A DNA stretch of 64,000 nucleotides, taken from the NCBI RefSeq assembly GCF_013303125.1, contig NZ_JABTTE010000012.1, forward strand, positions 42,517 through 106,516, written 5' to 3'. The position numbers and the translations under genes were made by a program. Source of the DNA: Calidifontibacillus erzurumensis (GTDB lineage Bacteria; Bacillota; Bacilli; Bacillales; Bacillaceae_J). Positions within the stretch are counted from its first letter, which is position 1. Every line of letters begins with the position of its first letter. The notes beneath the pieces are model-generated. The model saw only the letters and a program-made list of their open reading frames with translations, ran no database searches and was not told where the DNA came from. Shown here one piece after another: positions 9,434 through 18,908 of this stretch.

Positions 9434-9882
9434 GGTGCCACAGACGGTACGCCAGAGGGGTCTGACACCTACACCCAGATGGTGCCGCAGACGGTGCCGG
9501 AGACGGTACTCCAGAGGGGTCTGACACCTACACCCAGTTGGTACCGCAGACGGTGCCACAGACGGTACATCAGAGGGGTCTGACACCCACCCCCAGATAG
9601 TACCGCAGACGGTGCCACAGACGGTACATCAGAGGGGTCTGGCACCTACACCCAGATAGTGCCGCAGACGGTGCCACAGACGGTACGCCAGAGGGGTCTG
9701 ACACCCACCCCCAGATAGTGCCGCAGACAGTGCCACAGACGGTACGCCAGAGGGGTCTGACACCTACACCCAGATGATACCGCAGACGGTGCCACAGACG
9801 GTACATCAGAGGGGTCTGACACCCACCCCCAGATAGTACCGCAGACGGTGCCACAGACGGTACGCCAGAGGGGTCTGGCACC
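9434..9882. repeat. GC-rich tandem array, 8 units of 59 bp (family member 1)
   Basis: Units begin at 9434, 9493, 9552, 9611, 9670, 9729, 9788 and 9847, exactly 59 bp apart. Each is built of 12-bp blocks: GGTGCC-C/A-CAGAC twice, GGTACNCCAGAG, then GGGTCTGRCACC (an inverted version of the first block), then an 11-bp TACACCCAGAT. The direct and inverted blocks can pair. A representative unit is about 64% GC in an AT-rich setting. The array ends 25 bp from the nuo terminator. Confidence 0.95.
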
Positions 9883-9904
9883 GCAATGCAGACGCACCAT
9901 AGAT

Positions 9905-9942
9905 AAAAAGAAGAGACTCGGGATGCGAGTCTCTTCTTTATT
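9905..9942 (-). terminator. Terminator of the nuo operon
   Basis: Perfect 11-bp stem AGAAGAGACTC / GAGTCTCTTCT (9909-9919, 9927-9937) with a 7-base loop; T-rich on both strands, so probably bidirectional. It lies about 280 bp past nuoN. Confidence 0.75.
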
Positions 9943-10220
9943 ATATATGATTCATGTATTCCTACATAATGTGGTGCTTTTTGCAGGTTTGCTTGTTCTT
10001 CGAAATGGTGCGGGGAACGGGATCTCTTATCGTCCCCTGCACAACGTTACATAGTAGATATTCGTTTGCCTATTACGAACATCCCATCTAAACTTCAAAG
10101 CTATCTTTTTCTAATTGCTGCCCGGGCTTTCCACCGTCACCCTTTCCAACCTGAAAAAGCCGGAAGTTCTTGTTCGAAGCTCTATCCGATCAAAGCACCA
10201 TATTAATATCCACCAAATGT

Positions 10221-11741
10221 TTACAATCCAAGCAAGTTATAGAAGAAGTCTAACGCTAAGTTTGGTGCAACCCCGAAGACAATTGTTCCGATTGCGCATA
10301 AACCAACAACGATCATAACACCACTTGGTAGTTGGATTTTCATTGGTTCGTTCGCATCTACTGGGGCTTTCATGAACATTTGTTTCATAACGCCAAAGTA
10401 GTAGAAATACGAAACAACTGTAGTTGCCATCATAATGCTAACAAGGATGATATGGCTTGGGAATGGTCCCATTACTGTAATTGGACCCAACGCACCAATA
10501 AAGATGTTCAACTTACCGATGAAACCAGCTGTACCTGGGATTCCTGCCAATGATAGTAGGAAGATCGCCATCATAACAGCAACAATTGGTGCCCGTTTAT
10601 ATAGACCTGCAAAGCTTGAAATTTCTTCGCTTTCCATTTTCTCTGTAACTACTTGCAAGATCGCAAACATACCTAAGTTCATTAGCAAGTAAGCAACCAA
10701 ATAGAACCAGATTCCTTCTAACCATAGCGGTGACAAAGAAATAAATGGTACAAGTAAATAGCCCGCATGAGCAATACTTGAATAAGCGAACAGACGCTTA
10801 ATATTTTTCTGACGTAATGCAATTGTATTACCGACAATCATTGTAATTGCAGCTATTACTGCAATTAGCGGTTTAACGGACCAAATTAAGTTATAATCCC
10901 CTTCAGCAAGTCCTGGTGTGCTGTTGAAAGCTGTCAGGAAGAAGCGGATGATAATCACGAATCCCGCAGTTTTTGATACAACACTTAAGAACGCTGTCAC
11001 CGGTGTAGGCGAACCTTGGTATACATCTGGTGCCCACATATGATATGGTACTGTTGCAATTTTAAACGACAAACCAACGAACGTAATAATAAATGCTAAT
11101 CCGATTAAATTCAGCAAATCGCCTTGAAGATTCGCTGTGCGCATGCCAATTTCAAAAATATTGGTTGAACCAGTCAATCCGTAAATATAGCTGAAACCGA
11201 ACAAAATAAAGGCTGTTGAAATAGAACCGTTCACAATATATTTCATCGCAGCTTCATTTGACTGCAAGTTTCTTTTGCGCAAGCCCGCTAAAATATATGA
11301 AGAAATTGATAACAGTTCAAGGCCAATGAACAACGTAATTAAATCGGCACTTGAAGCCATGAACATTGCGCCAAGCAGCGCAGTCAAAATCAAGTAGAAG
11401 AATTCACCGCGATATTCTTTCAAGCCTTCCTTCGGCTCATAATTGATACCCATCAATAATACAAATGCAGTACCAACTAAGAAAATAAATTTAAATGCTA
11501 AAGAAAACGGATCAAATACATAGGTGCCAAATAAAATTTCAGCTGGTTCTTCGCCAATTTGACCGACTAAAAACGCCAATGCAATGATGATTCCGGCAAT
11601 GCCGAGCCAGCCAAGCACATTGCGTTTTTTCGAAGAATCCATAAACAAATCGATGAGCGATAACAGGGTAGCTGTGCCAAGAATCACGAATTCCGGAGCC
11701 ATAAGCCCCCATTTAAAGCTTAACAATGTTTCAAGATCCAT
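10221..11741 (-). CDS. nuoN: NADH-quinone oxidoreductase-like subunit N
   Basis: A 506-residue, about 14-helix antiporter-like membrane subunit of complex I. It has the conserved core VPYHMWAPDVYQGSPTPVTA and the discontinuous-helix lysine region seen in NuoN/M/L proteins. The start MDLETLL follows GGGGGG at good spacing, 5 bp after the nuoM stop. It is the last gene of the nuo operon; a terminator follows after about 280 bp. Confidence 0.96.
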   Translation of the reverse strand: MDLETLLSFKWGLMAPEFVILGTATLLSLIDLFMDSSKKRNVLGWLGIAGIIIALAFLVGQIGEEPAEILFGTYVFDPFSLAFKFIFLVGTAFVLLMGINYEPKEGLKEYRGEFFYLILTALLGAMFMASSADLITLFIGLELLSISSYILAGLRKRNLQSNEAAMKYIVNGSISTAFILFGFSYIYGLTGSTNIFEIGMRTANLQGDLLNLIGLAFIITFVGLSFKIATVPYHMWAPDVYQGSPTPVTAFLSVVSKTAGFVIIIRFFLTAFNSTPGLAEGDYNLIWSVKPLIAVIAAITMIVGNTIALRQKNIKRLFAYSSIAHAGYLLVPFISLSPLWLEGIWFYLVAYLLMNLGMFAILQVVTEKMESEEISSFAGLYKRAPIVAVMMAIFLLSLAGIPGTAGFIGKLNIFIGALGPITVMGPFPSHIILVSIMMATTVVSYFYYFGVMKQMFMKAPVDANEPMKIQLPSGVMIVVGLCAIGTIVFGVAPNLALDFFYNLLGL

Positions 11742-11746
11742 TCAGC

Positions 11747-13258
11747 TTACCCCCCTATCCCTACAGTTATAGTTTCTATCGTCACAGCAATGGCGCTAGT
11801 CAATACATTTGGATATACGCCAATCAAAATAATAAACGCTAATAAAACAACAACTGGTAAATACTCAACAGAGCTAATGTCTTTCACACCTGTAAATCGT
11901 GTGCTTGTAGGACCAAATGTAATATTTAAAACTGCACGTAACAAGTAAGCAGCTGTTAAAATAATCCCCAAGCAACCAACAGCGGCGACAACCGGCATTG
12001 ATTTAAACAATCCTAAGAAAGCCATAAACTCACTTACGAAACCTGACATGCCAGGTAGACCGAGCGATGCCATGGCTCCAGCAAGGAAGAAGCCGGAAGC
12101 TAGAGGCATTACTTTTGCCAAACCGCCAAGCGCATCGATTGTTGTCGTACCAGTGCGCTCATACATAATTCCAACGATGAAGAACAACAACGCCGAAATT
12201 AAACCGTGAGAGATGACTTGGAAAATTGCACCTTGAACACCTTCCACGTTCATAGCGCCTAATCCAATTAAGACAACTCCCATGTGCGAAATACTTGAAT
12301 AAGCTAGCACCATTTTGAAATCTTTTTGAATCAATGCTAAGAAAGCACCGTATAGTAGGTTAATTACACCTAATACAGCAATAAGCACAGCTAAACGCTC
12401 AAATTCAGCCGGGAATAAATTGAAACCAAACGTAATTAAACCGTAAGCACCGATTTTAAGTAAGATTCCTGAGTGAATCATTACCGTTGCAATAGGCGCT
12501 TGCGCGTGAACGCGGAGCATCCAAGTATGCAATGGAAAAATCGGCAACTTAACTCCGAACGCAACTAACAACGCAATCAAAATACCCATTTTAAATTCTG
12601 GCGTAATGCCAATGGTTGAAAGAGCATTTTGGTCTGCAGCCATAATGGTTTTTAACTCTTCAATATTGGCTGTGCCTGTTTTTGCAAACAACAATGCAAA
12701 GACGATTAATAAAATCGCAGAACCAAATCCGTTATAGAGCAAGAAATTATAAGCTGCACGAACGCGTTCTTCATAACCCCATTTTCCTACAAGAAAGAAG
12801 GTTGGGATTAATGTAATTTCAAAGAAAATGAAGAACAATACAGTATTTTGTGCGGCAAACACGCCTAGCATCCCTAATTCAAGGAGTAAGAACAGCATGA
12901 AAAAGCCTTTCCATTCGCTTTTAATATAAATGGACGCAACAGCTGCGAGTGTTGCCACAACAGTTGTTAATAGAATTAATACAAGCGAAAGACCCGTTAA
13001 CCCTAATTCATAATTGACGACAAATGGGAAGTCTCCGCTTAAGTTAAAAGAAATCCAGTCGACTTTTTCAGCCAATTGAATACTTTTATTATTAAAATCA
13101 AACTTGCTATAAGCAATGAAAGAAAGCAACAATGGCACTAAAGTTGCCAAAAATCCAACCGTTTTAATTGCTTTTTCATTTGTTTTTTGCATAAATGCTA
13201 ACACAATGATCCCGAGCAGGGGAGAGAAAACTAATAGTGAAAGGAGACCGATACTCAT
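11747..13258 (-). CDS. nuoM: NADH-quinone oxidoreductase-like subunit M
   Basis: A 503-residue antiporter-like subunit with about 14 transmembrane helices. Conserved features include FEITLIPTFFLVGKWG, LPIFPLHTWMLRVHAQAPIA and SSISHMGVVLIG. Its ATG overlaps the nuoL stop (ATGA), indicating translational coupling. It forms part of the proton-pumping membrane arm. Confidence 0.96.
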   Translation of the reverse strand: MSIGLLSLLVFSPLLGIIVLAFMQKTNEKAIKTVGFLATLVPLLLSFIAYSKFDFNNKSIQLAEKVDWISFNLSGDFPFVVNYELGLTGLSLVLILLTTVVATLAAVASIYIKSEWKGFFMLFLLLELGMLGVFAAQNTVLFFIFFEITLIPTFFLVGKWGYEERVRAAYNFLLYNGFGSAILLIVFALLFAKTGTANIEELKTIMAADQNALSTIGITPEFKMGILIALLVAFGVKLPIFPLHTWMLRVHAQAPIATVMIHSGILLKIGAYGLITFGFNLFPAEFERLAVLIAVLGVINLLYGAFLALIQKDFKMVLAYSSISHMGVVLIGLGAMNVEGVQGAIFQVISHGLISALLFFIVGIMYERTGTTTIDALGGLAKVMPLASGFFLAGAMASLGLPGMSGFVSEFMAFLGLFKSMPVVAAVGCLGIILTAAYLLRAVLNITFGPTSTRFTGVKDISSVEYLPVVVLLAFIILIGVYPNVLTSAIAVTIETITVGIGG

Positions 13259-15123
13259 CCGAAATACCCCCCTGTTAAAGCAATAATCACGACTAGAACT
13301 GCAATACCGAAGAAGGCCACCGTTCCATAAGTTTGAATTTGGCCATCTTGAAGTCTTGCACCCGCACGTCCAATTCCTTGCGCAAGTAGTGCTGTTCCTT
13401 TGACAAGACCGCCCACGATGTAAGTATCAAATACTTGCAAGAAGTAAGCGATCGTCCGTGAACCTAGAACAGCAAGAACATGATAGATTTCATCAACATA
13501 ATATTTGTTGAATAAAACCTTATACCACATTGGGAATGGTTTGACGAGCCAGTCGCGGGATAAAAGCTTGCTTCCGTACATAAACCAAGCTAATACGATA
13601 CCAGCTAATGAAACCCCTGTTGCCACAAACATGATCCAAGCCGGACCTTCAATATGACCATGTCCTAATGCGTGTGAACCTTCTGTTAGCCAATCCCCCA
13701 AAAACGTACCGAACCATGGTGTGTTCACATAACCAGATACGACTGCTAAAATACCAAGAACGATCATTGGAAATGTCATGACACCTGGTGATTCATGAAC
13801 ATGTTCTTGTTTTCCTCGTGCTTCCCCTGTAAACACTAGGAAGAATAAGCGGAACATGTAAAACGCTGTAAAGAATGCTGCTGCAACTGCTAGCCAAAAT
13901 AGACCATAACGGCCATCAGCATATGCTGCGATTAAAATTTCATCTTTACTAAAGAACCCTGAGAGGAATGGAAAACCGCTGATTGCTAAGGTACCAATTA
14001 AGAATAACGGCGCTGTCAGCTTCATTTTTTTCCATAAGCCGCCCATTTCTTCAATGTCTTGTGTATGCACAGCATGGATGACAGAACCTGCTGCCAAGAA
14101 CAATAATGCTTTGAAAAATGCGTGTGTCATTAAGTGGAAGACACCGGCTACATAACCAGCTGCCCCCAAAGCAAGCATCATGTATCCTAATTGGCTCACG
14201 GTTGAGTATGCCAATACACGTTTAATATCGCGTTGCACAAGGCCGATTGATGCAGCAAAAATAGCTGTAATCCCACCGACAACAGCAACGGTTGTCATCG
14301 CCGTTTCACTCGCAGAGAATAGCGGGAATAGCGATGCCACTAAATAAACCCCTGCAGCAACCATCGTTGCGGCGTGGATTAACGCAGATACCGGCGTTGG
14401 ACCTTCCATCGCATCCGGCAACCATGTATGGAGTGGGAATTGACCTGATTTACCAACGGCACCAACGAAGATTAAAATCGCTGATAAAGTAATCATTCCC
14501 GGAGAAATTGCTCCAGTTTCAACGGCATGGAAGATTTCATCATATTCAAAGCTTCCTACTTGCCAGAATAAAAGAATCATCCCGATAAAAAAGCCAACGT
14601 CACCAATACGCGTTACGATAAAAGCTTTCTTCGCCGCTGCTCTTGCATCTGGGTTAAAAAAGTAATAACCGATCAATAAGAAAGAACCTAAACCTACAAG
14701 CTCCCAGAAAATGTACACTTGCAAGAGGTTTGGTGAAATAACTAATGATAACATCGCAAATGTAAACAATCCTAGATAGCTATAAAACACTGGCATCCGT
14801 TCATCGCCATGCATGTATCCTCTTGAGTACATATGTACTAGGAAACTTACAAGGGAAACGATAAACAGCATTAATGCGTTTAATTGGTTGACTTCAAAAC
14901 CAGCAGTTAAATTCGTATTTCCAATCGTTAGCCATGTTCCCTCTATCTTTACATTTTCTCCTTGCAACCGCTCGATTAGCACCATGATCGAAAGTAAGAG
15001 GGAAGCGAGCGTTGCCACCATACCAACGTAGCTACTGCTTTCTTTTAATCTTCGACCAAAGAGAAGAAGAAGTACGAAAGAAAGAAGTGGAAACAATGGT
15101 ATGAGCCATGCATTTTCCATCAT
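13255..15123 (-). CDS. nuoL: NADH-quinone oxidoreductase-like subunit L
   Basis: A 622-residue subunit, the most distal of the membrane arm, with the long C-terminal lateral helix region. Conserved features: FPLHTWLPDAMEGPTPVSAL, STVSQLGYMMLALG and the HLMTHAFFKALLFLAAGS helix. The start MMENAWLIPLFP is taken at 15123 because AAGGGG lies 11 bases upstream; the open frame extends 9 codons further and 15120 is equally possible. Confidence 0.95.
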   Translation of the reverse strand: MMENAWLIPLFPLLSFVLLLLFGRRLKESSSYVGMVATLASLLLSIMVLIERLQGENVKIEGTWLTIGNTNLTAGFEVNQLNALMLFIVSLVSFLVHMYSRGYMHGDERMPVFYSYLGLFTFAMLSLVISPNLLQVYIFWELVGLGSFLLIGYYFFNPDARAAAKKAFIVTRIGDVGFFIGMILLFWQVGSFEYDEIFHAVETGAISPGMITLSAILIFVGAVGKSGQFPLHTWLPDAMEGPTPVSALIHAATMVAAGVYLVASLFPLFSASETAMTTVAVVGGITAIFAASIGLVQRDIKRVLAYSTVSQLGYMMLALGAAGYVAGVFHLMTHAFFKALLFLAAGSVIHAVHTQDIEEMGGLWKKMKLTAPLFLIGTLAISGFPFLSGFFSKDEILIAAYADGRYGLFWLAVAAAFFTAFYMFRLFFLVFTGEARGKQEHVHESPGVMTFPMIVLGILAVVSGYVNTPWFGTFLGDWLTEGSHALGHGHIEGPAWIMFVATGVSLAGIVLAWFMYGSKLLSRDWLVKPFPMWYKVLFNKYYVDEIYHVLAVLGSRTIAYFLQVFDTYIVGGLVKGTALLAQGIGRAGARLQDGQIQTYGTVAFFGIAVLVVIIALTGGYFG

Positions 15124-15168
15124 CTTATCACAATCCCCTTCCAGACCCACAGGTAGTGAGACTTTCTC

Positions 15169-15483
15169 CTATTTTTTCATCATATCTATTTCATCAATAT
15201 TTACTGTCTTGCGGTTGCGGTATAAAGCAATTAAGATTGCAAGTCCAACTGCCACTTCAGCCGCTGCAACAGTGATTGTAAATAATGAAAAAATCTGTCC
15301 TGTGATACTTGGATTTACCCCATACTTGCTAAAAGTAACAAGGTTTAAGTTTACTGCGTTCAACATCAATTCAATACAAATCAATACGATCACGGTGTTA
15401 CGTTTCGTAAGAGCACCGTACAAGCCGATGCAGAAAATGACGAGAGCAAGCACAAGGTAGACTGACATTGGTAAACTACTCAT
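15169..15483 (-). CDS. nuoK: NADH-quinone oxidoreductase-like subunit K
   Basis: A 104-residue three-helix subunit with the conserved membrane glutamate stretch [19 protein letters not shown]. The start MSSLPM at 15483 is preceded by AAGGAGGG and gives the standard length; the longer frame would add 15 residues. It overlaps the nuoJ stop by 8 bp. Confidence 0.96.
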   Translation of the reverse strand: MSSLPMSVYLVLALVIFCIGLYGALTKRNTVIVLICIELMLNAVNLNLVTFSKYGVNPSITGQIFSLFTITVAAAEVAVGLAILIALYRNRKTVNIDEIDMMKK

Positions 15484-15991
15484 TCGCTTCGCCCTCCTTG
15501 GTATCTTTCTTTGATAAAATAATTGCACCGATTAACGCAACTAGTAATAATACTGACGTCAATTCAAAAGGAATGATGTATTTTGAATACATTTCTTTAC
15601 CAATTTGGACCGCATTGTCTTCATGCAATGTCGTTGCTTGACTGCCAAATGATAAATCATTAATTGAAAAATACATCACTAGGAAGAAAGCGATAATGCC
15701 AATGGTTACAAATAATCTTTTCCAAAAATGCGGTTTTCTCACTTCTTCGTCATTATGTTTAGTGAGCATAATTCCGAATAAGATGATGATTGTAATCGCA
15801 CCGGAATAGATCAATACTTGGACAATTGCAACAAATTCTGCAGACAATGTTACATAAAGTCCTGCAAAAGCTAGGAAGGTGAATACCAAGGCGACAACCA
15901 TGTGGACCACCTTTGTCAAATTTAACATCAACACCCCGCCGGCAATCGCGATGAGGGCAAGGACAAAAAAGGCAAAAAGTTCTCCACTCAT
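15476..15991 (-). CDS. nuoJ: NADH-quinone oxidoreductase-like subunit J
   Basis: A 171-residue, five-helix subunit with the conserved region [20 protein letters not shown] containing the pi-bulge helix of complex I. Its ATG overlaps the nuoI stop (ATGA); AGAGAGG precedes it. Typical length. Confidence 0.95.
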   Translation of the reverse strand: MSGELFAFFVLALIAIAGGVLMLNLTKVVHMVVALVFTFLAFAGLYVTLSAEFVAIVQVLIYSGAITIIILFGIMLTKHNDEEVRKPHFWKRLFVTIGIIAFFLVMYFSINDLSFGSQATTLHEDNAVQIGKEMYSKYIIPFELTSVLLLVALIGAIILSKKDTKEGEANE

Positions 15992-16407
15992 GGTTTATTC
16001 ACCTCTCTTATATTCTCATCGTTTTCATTTAGATAGTCCAAGTCTTTGAACAAATCATCACGGCTATATTCTGCTAGTTCAAAGTTGTTTGTCATGATGA
16101 TCGCTTCAGTTGGACATACTTCCGTACATAAGTCACATAAAATGCAAATTTCAAAGTTAATCGTATACGTATCTATAATTTTCCCCTTTTTATTTGGATC
16201 CGGATGTTTTTTCCCGCTCAATTTAATACAATCTGTCGGACAGATCGCCGCACATTGATTGCAAACGATACATTTTTCAGGATAAAATTTTTGGATCCCG
16301 CGAAAACGATCAGGCAAAGCCAATGGCTCATTCGGATAATCAAATGTAACCGGCTTTTTCGTTAATTCCTTCAGGGTATACTTTAAGCCTTTTACTAAGC
16401 CTTTCAT
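15988..16407 (-). CDS. nuoI: NADH-quinone oxidoreductase-like subunit I (2 x 4Fe-4S)
   Basis: A 139-residue ferredoxin-like subunit carrying clusters N6a and N6b. Cluster motifs are C46-x2-C49-x2-C52-x3-C56 and C88-x2-C91-x2-C94-x3-C98, both complete. The start MKGLVKGL is chosen because AAGGGGTGG precedes it; the frame extends 18 codons further. It is separated from nuoH by 390 bp, which is unusual inside a nuo operon. Confidence 0.96.
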   Translation of the reverse strand: MKGLVKGLKYTLKELTKKPVTFDYPNEPLALPDRFRGIQKFYPEKCIVCNQCAAICPTDCIKLSGKKHPDPNKKGKIIDTYTINFEICILCDLCTEVCPTEAIIMTNNFELAEYSRDDLFKDLDYLNENDENIREVNKP

Positions 16408-16797
16408 GTTTCCACCCCTTTTCTTGGTGAACACTAATTTTACAAAATTTTTCAAAACCAAAACGTTCTATTTCTATTGAGTCTCTGCTCAACAAATGCC
16501 GAAAGATTATTGATGAGACTTCGAATCTATCCCAAACCGACAACTAGTCATAGATATGACAATAATCTAGAATTTCTTTTCGTGCATTTCATATGTAATA
16601 CTTCGATAAAGTCCCGCATTTTTACCGTGTCCAATTTTCTTGATTATGCCCGACTGTTTTTTCTTATGTTATTTGTATTACATATGTAATTCCTTTTAAT
16701 CTATAGGAATTAGTTTTACCAGATGAAATTCCATTATGAAACATCAAAAAACAGTTCTTTTGTTCTTCATCTGCTTCCAAAACGTTTGGGATTGATT
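16408..16797. other. Unusual gap inside the nuo operon
   Basis: 390 bp between nuoH and nuoI with no gene. It contains a 12-bp inverted repeat, CATATGTAATAC (16590-16601) and GTATTACATATG (16675-16686), whose outer ends are 97 bp apart. This may be a small inserted element; there is no clear terminator. Confidence 0.4.
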
Positions 16798-17802
16798 TTA
16801 CATAAACAATTCCTTAATTAAAGCTGATAGGAATAAGTTTGCTAACGCAATTGGCAAGAGCACTTTCCACGCGAATTCCATCAAAGTGTCTGCTTTAAAA
16901 CGAGGGAATGTTGCGCGGAACCAAATGAAAATATAAACGATTAAGCTAAACTTGAGGGCAAACCAAACAGCCCCTGGAATAAAGCCTAATCCAGGAATTG
17001 GATTCCAACCGCCCAAAAACAATACCGTAATTAGCGCTGACATTGCAAATAAATAAACGTATTCAGCTAACATGAAAAAGGCCATACGGAAACCCGAATA
17101 CTCTGTATGGTACCCTGCAACAAGCTCAGATTCTGTCTCTGGCAAGTCGAAAGGAATCCGTGCCAATTCAGCATTAGCAGCTGCAAAAAACACTAAAAAG
17201 CCGATTGGCTGCAAGAAAATGAACGCCCATTTTTCTTGTGCCGCCACGATATCGTTTAAGTTCATGCTTCCTGTAAACAGGATGACACCTAAAATAGACA
17301 TAACAAGCGGAATTTCATAAGAAATCATTTGCGCACCAGCACGCATACCGCCTAGCAATGAATATTTGTTGTTTGATGCCCATGAAGCCATTACAATACC
17401 GACGATGGACATACCGGACAAAGCAATGTAGTAAAGAACCCCAACATTTAGGTCTGCAAACTGATATTTATCTGTAAAAGGAATTGTTGCAATAACCATG
17501 AAAGATGGGACAAAAGCAATAACTGGCGCTAGTAAAAACAGCGGTTTATCAACAGCTTTTGGAATGATGTCCTCCTTTACTAACAATTTGAGAACGTCCG
17601 CCACTGTTTGTAGTAAACCCCAGCGCCCCCCGAGTTTATTCGGACCAACCCGCGATTGCATGAACGCGAGCACTTTCCGTTCTGCCAAAATACAGTAAGC
17701 AACGAATGCTAGAATAACAACGAATAGCAACAATGCTGCTAATAGAAAATAGATCCCAAAATTTAAGAGACTTGGAGGTGAATGTAAAAGCGATTGGATC
17801 AT
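16798..17802 (-). CDS. nuoH: NADH-quinone oxidoreductase-like subunit H
   Basis: A 334-residue, eight-helix subunit that joins the peripheral arm to the membrane arm and forms part of the quinone site. Conserved stretches: [40 protein letters not shown] and [20 protein letters not shown]. The ATG overlaps the nuoD stop by one base. Confidence 0.97.
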   Translation of the reverse strand: MIQSLLHSPPSLLNFGIYFLLAALLLFVVILAFVAYCILAERKVLAFMQSRVGPNKLGGRWGLLQTVADVLKLLVKEDIIPKAVDKPLFLLAPVIAFVPSFMVIATIPFTDKYQFADLNVGVLYYIALSGMSIVGIVMASWASNNKYSLLGGMRAGAQMISYEIPLVMSILGVILFTGSMNLNDIVAAQEKWAFIFLQPIGFLVFFAAANAELARIPFDLPETESELVAGYHTEYSGFRMAFFMLAEYVYLFAMSALITVLFLGGWNPIPGLGFIPGAVWFALKFSLIVYIFIWFRATFPRFKADTLMEFAWKVLLPIALANLFLSALIKELFM

Positions 17803-18905
17803 TATCCGTCTACCTCCCCTAATACGATATCAATACTTCCTAGAATGGCCACCATGTCCGAAATGTTTTGCCCTTCAATCAGCTTTTTGAAAATTTGCAG
17901 ATTGTAAAAGCTTGGGCGACGCCATTTAATACGATATGGCTCTTTTTTGCCATCGCTGTATATATAGCAGCCAATTTCACCGCGCGCACCTTCGATACGA
18001 GTGAACGCTTCACCTTTAGGCGCTTTAATGATCTTTGGAACTTTTGCCATGATCTCGCCTGATTTTGGAATTTGTTCGCAAGCCTGTTCAATTATTTTCA
18101 AAGATTCTTCGACTTCTCTCATACGGCAGTAATAACGGTCAAAAACATCGCCGTTTTCGCCGACAGGGACATCAAAATCAAAACGGTCATATACAGAATA
18201 TGGTTCATCTTTGCGCAAATCCCATTTTACACCTGTACAGCGTAAGTTTGGACCGCTCAATGAATAATTGATTGCTTCTTCTTTCGTATACACACCGATG
18301 CCTTTTACACGTGTAAGGAAAATTTCATTTCCAGTTACAAGGTCATGATAGCTTCTTGCTTTTTCACGCATATATGGCACAAAATCTTTTACTTTTTCAA
18401 TCCAGCCGTCTGGTGCATCCCATTTCACACCGCCAACGCGCATATAGTTAAACGTAATCCGTGCACCTGACAATTCATTTAATAGATTCAAAATCATTTC
18501 CCGTTCACGTAATGCATATAAGAACGGACTTGTTGCACCCATGTCCATGAGGAAAGAACCGAACGCGATCAAGTGGCTGGCAATGCGGCCAAGCTCCATA
18601 GCAATGACACGCAAATATTCAGCACGTTCAGGTACTTCGATTCCCATCATCGTTTCAACTGTATGGCAAACGGTATAGTTGTTTGTCATTGCAGACAAAT
18701 AGTCCATCCGGTCTGTGTAAGGAATGATTTGAGTGTATTGCAGGCTTTCCGCCAGCTTCTCCGTACCACGATGCAAATAACCGATCACAGGTGTAGCTTC
18801 TTTAATGATTTCACCATCAAGTTTTAAAACAACCCGGAATACACCATGTGTACTTGGATGCTGAGGGCCAACGTTGAGTAGCAATTCTTCTGTTTTATAA
18901 GCCAT
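17802..18905 (-). CDS. nuoD: NADH-quinone oxidoreductase-like subunit D
   Basis: A 367-residue 49-kDa-type subunit that forms the quinone pocket with NuoB. It begins [20 protein letters not shown] and has [14 protein letters not shown] and GLASH-like [15 protein letters not shown], all typical. GTGGAGGTG at the very end of nuoC serves as its ribosome-binding site, 3 bp between the genes. Confidence 0.97.
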   Translation of the reverse strand: MAYKTEELLLNVGPQHPSTHGVFRVVLKLDGEIIKEATPVIGYLHRGTEKLAESLQYTQIIPYTDRMDYLSAMTNNYTVCHTVETMMGIEVPERAEYLRVIAMELGRIASHLIAFGSFLMDMGATSPFLYALREREMILNLLNELSGARITFNYMRVGGVKWDAPDGWIEKVKDFVPYMREKARSYHDLVTGNEIFLTRVKGIGVYTKEEAINYSLSGPNLRCTGVKWDLRKDEPYSVYDRFDFDVPVGENGDVFDRYYCRMREVEESLKIIEQACEQIPKSGEIMAKVPKIIKAPKGEAFTRIEGARGEIGCYIYSDGKKEPYRIKWRRPSFYNLQIFKKLIEGQNISDMVAILGSIDIVLGEVDG

Positions 18906-18908
18906 CTG

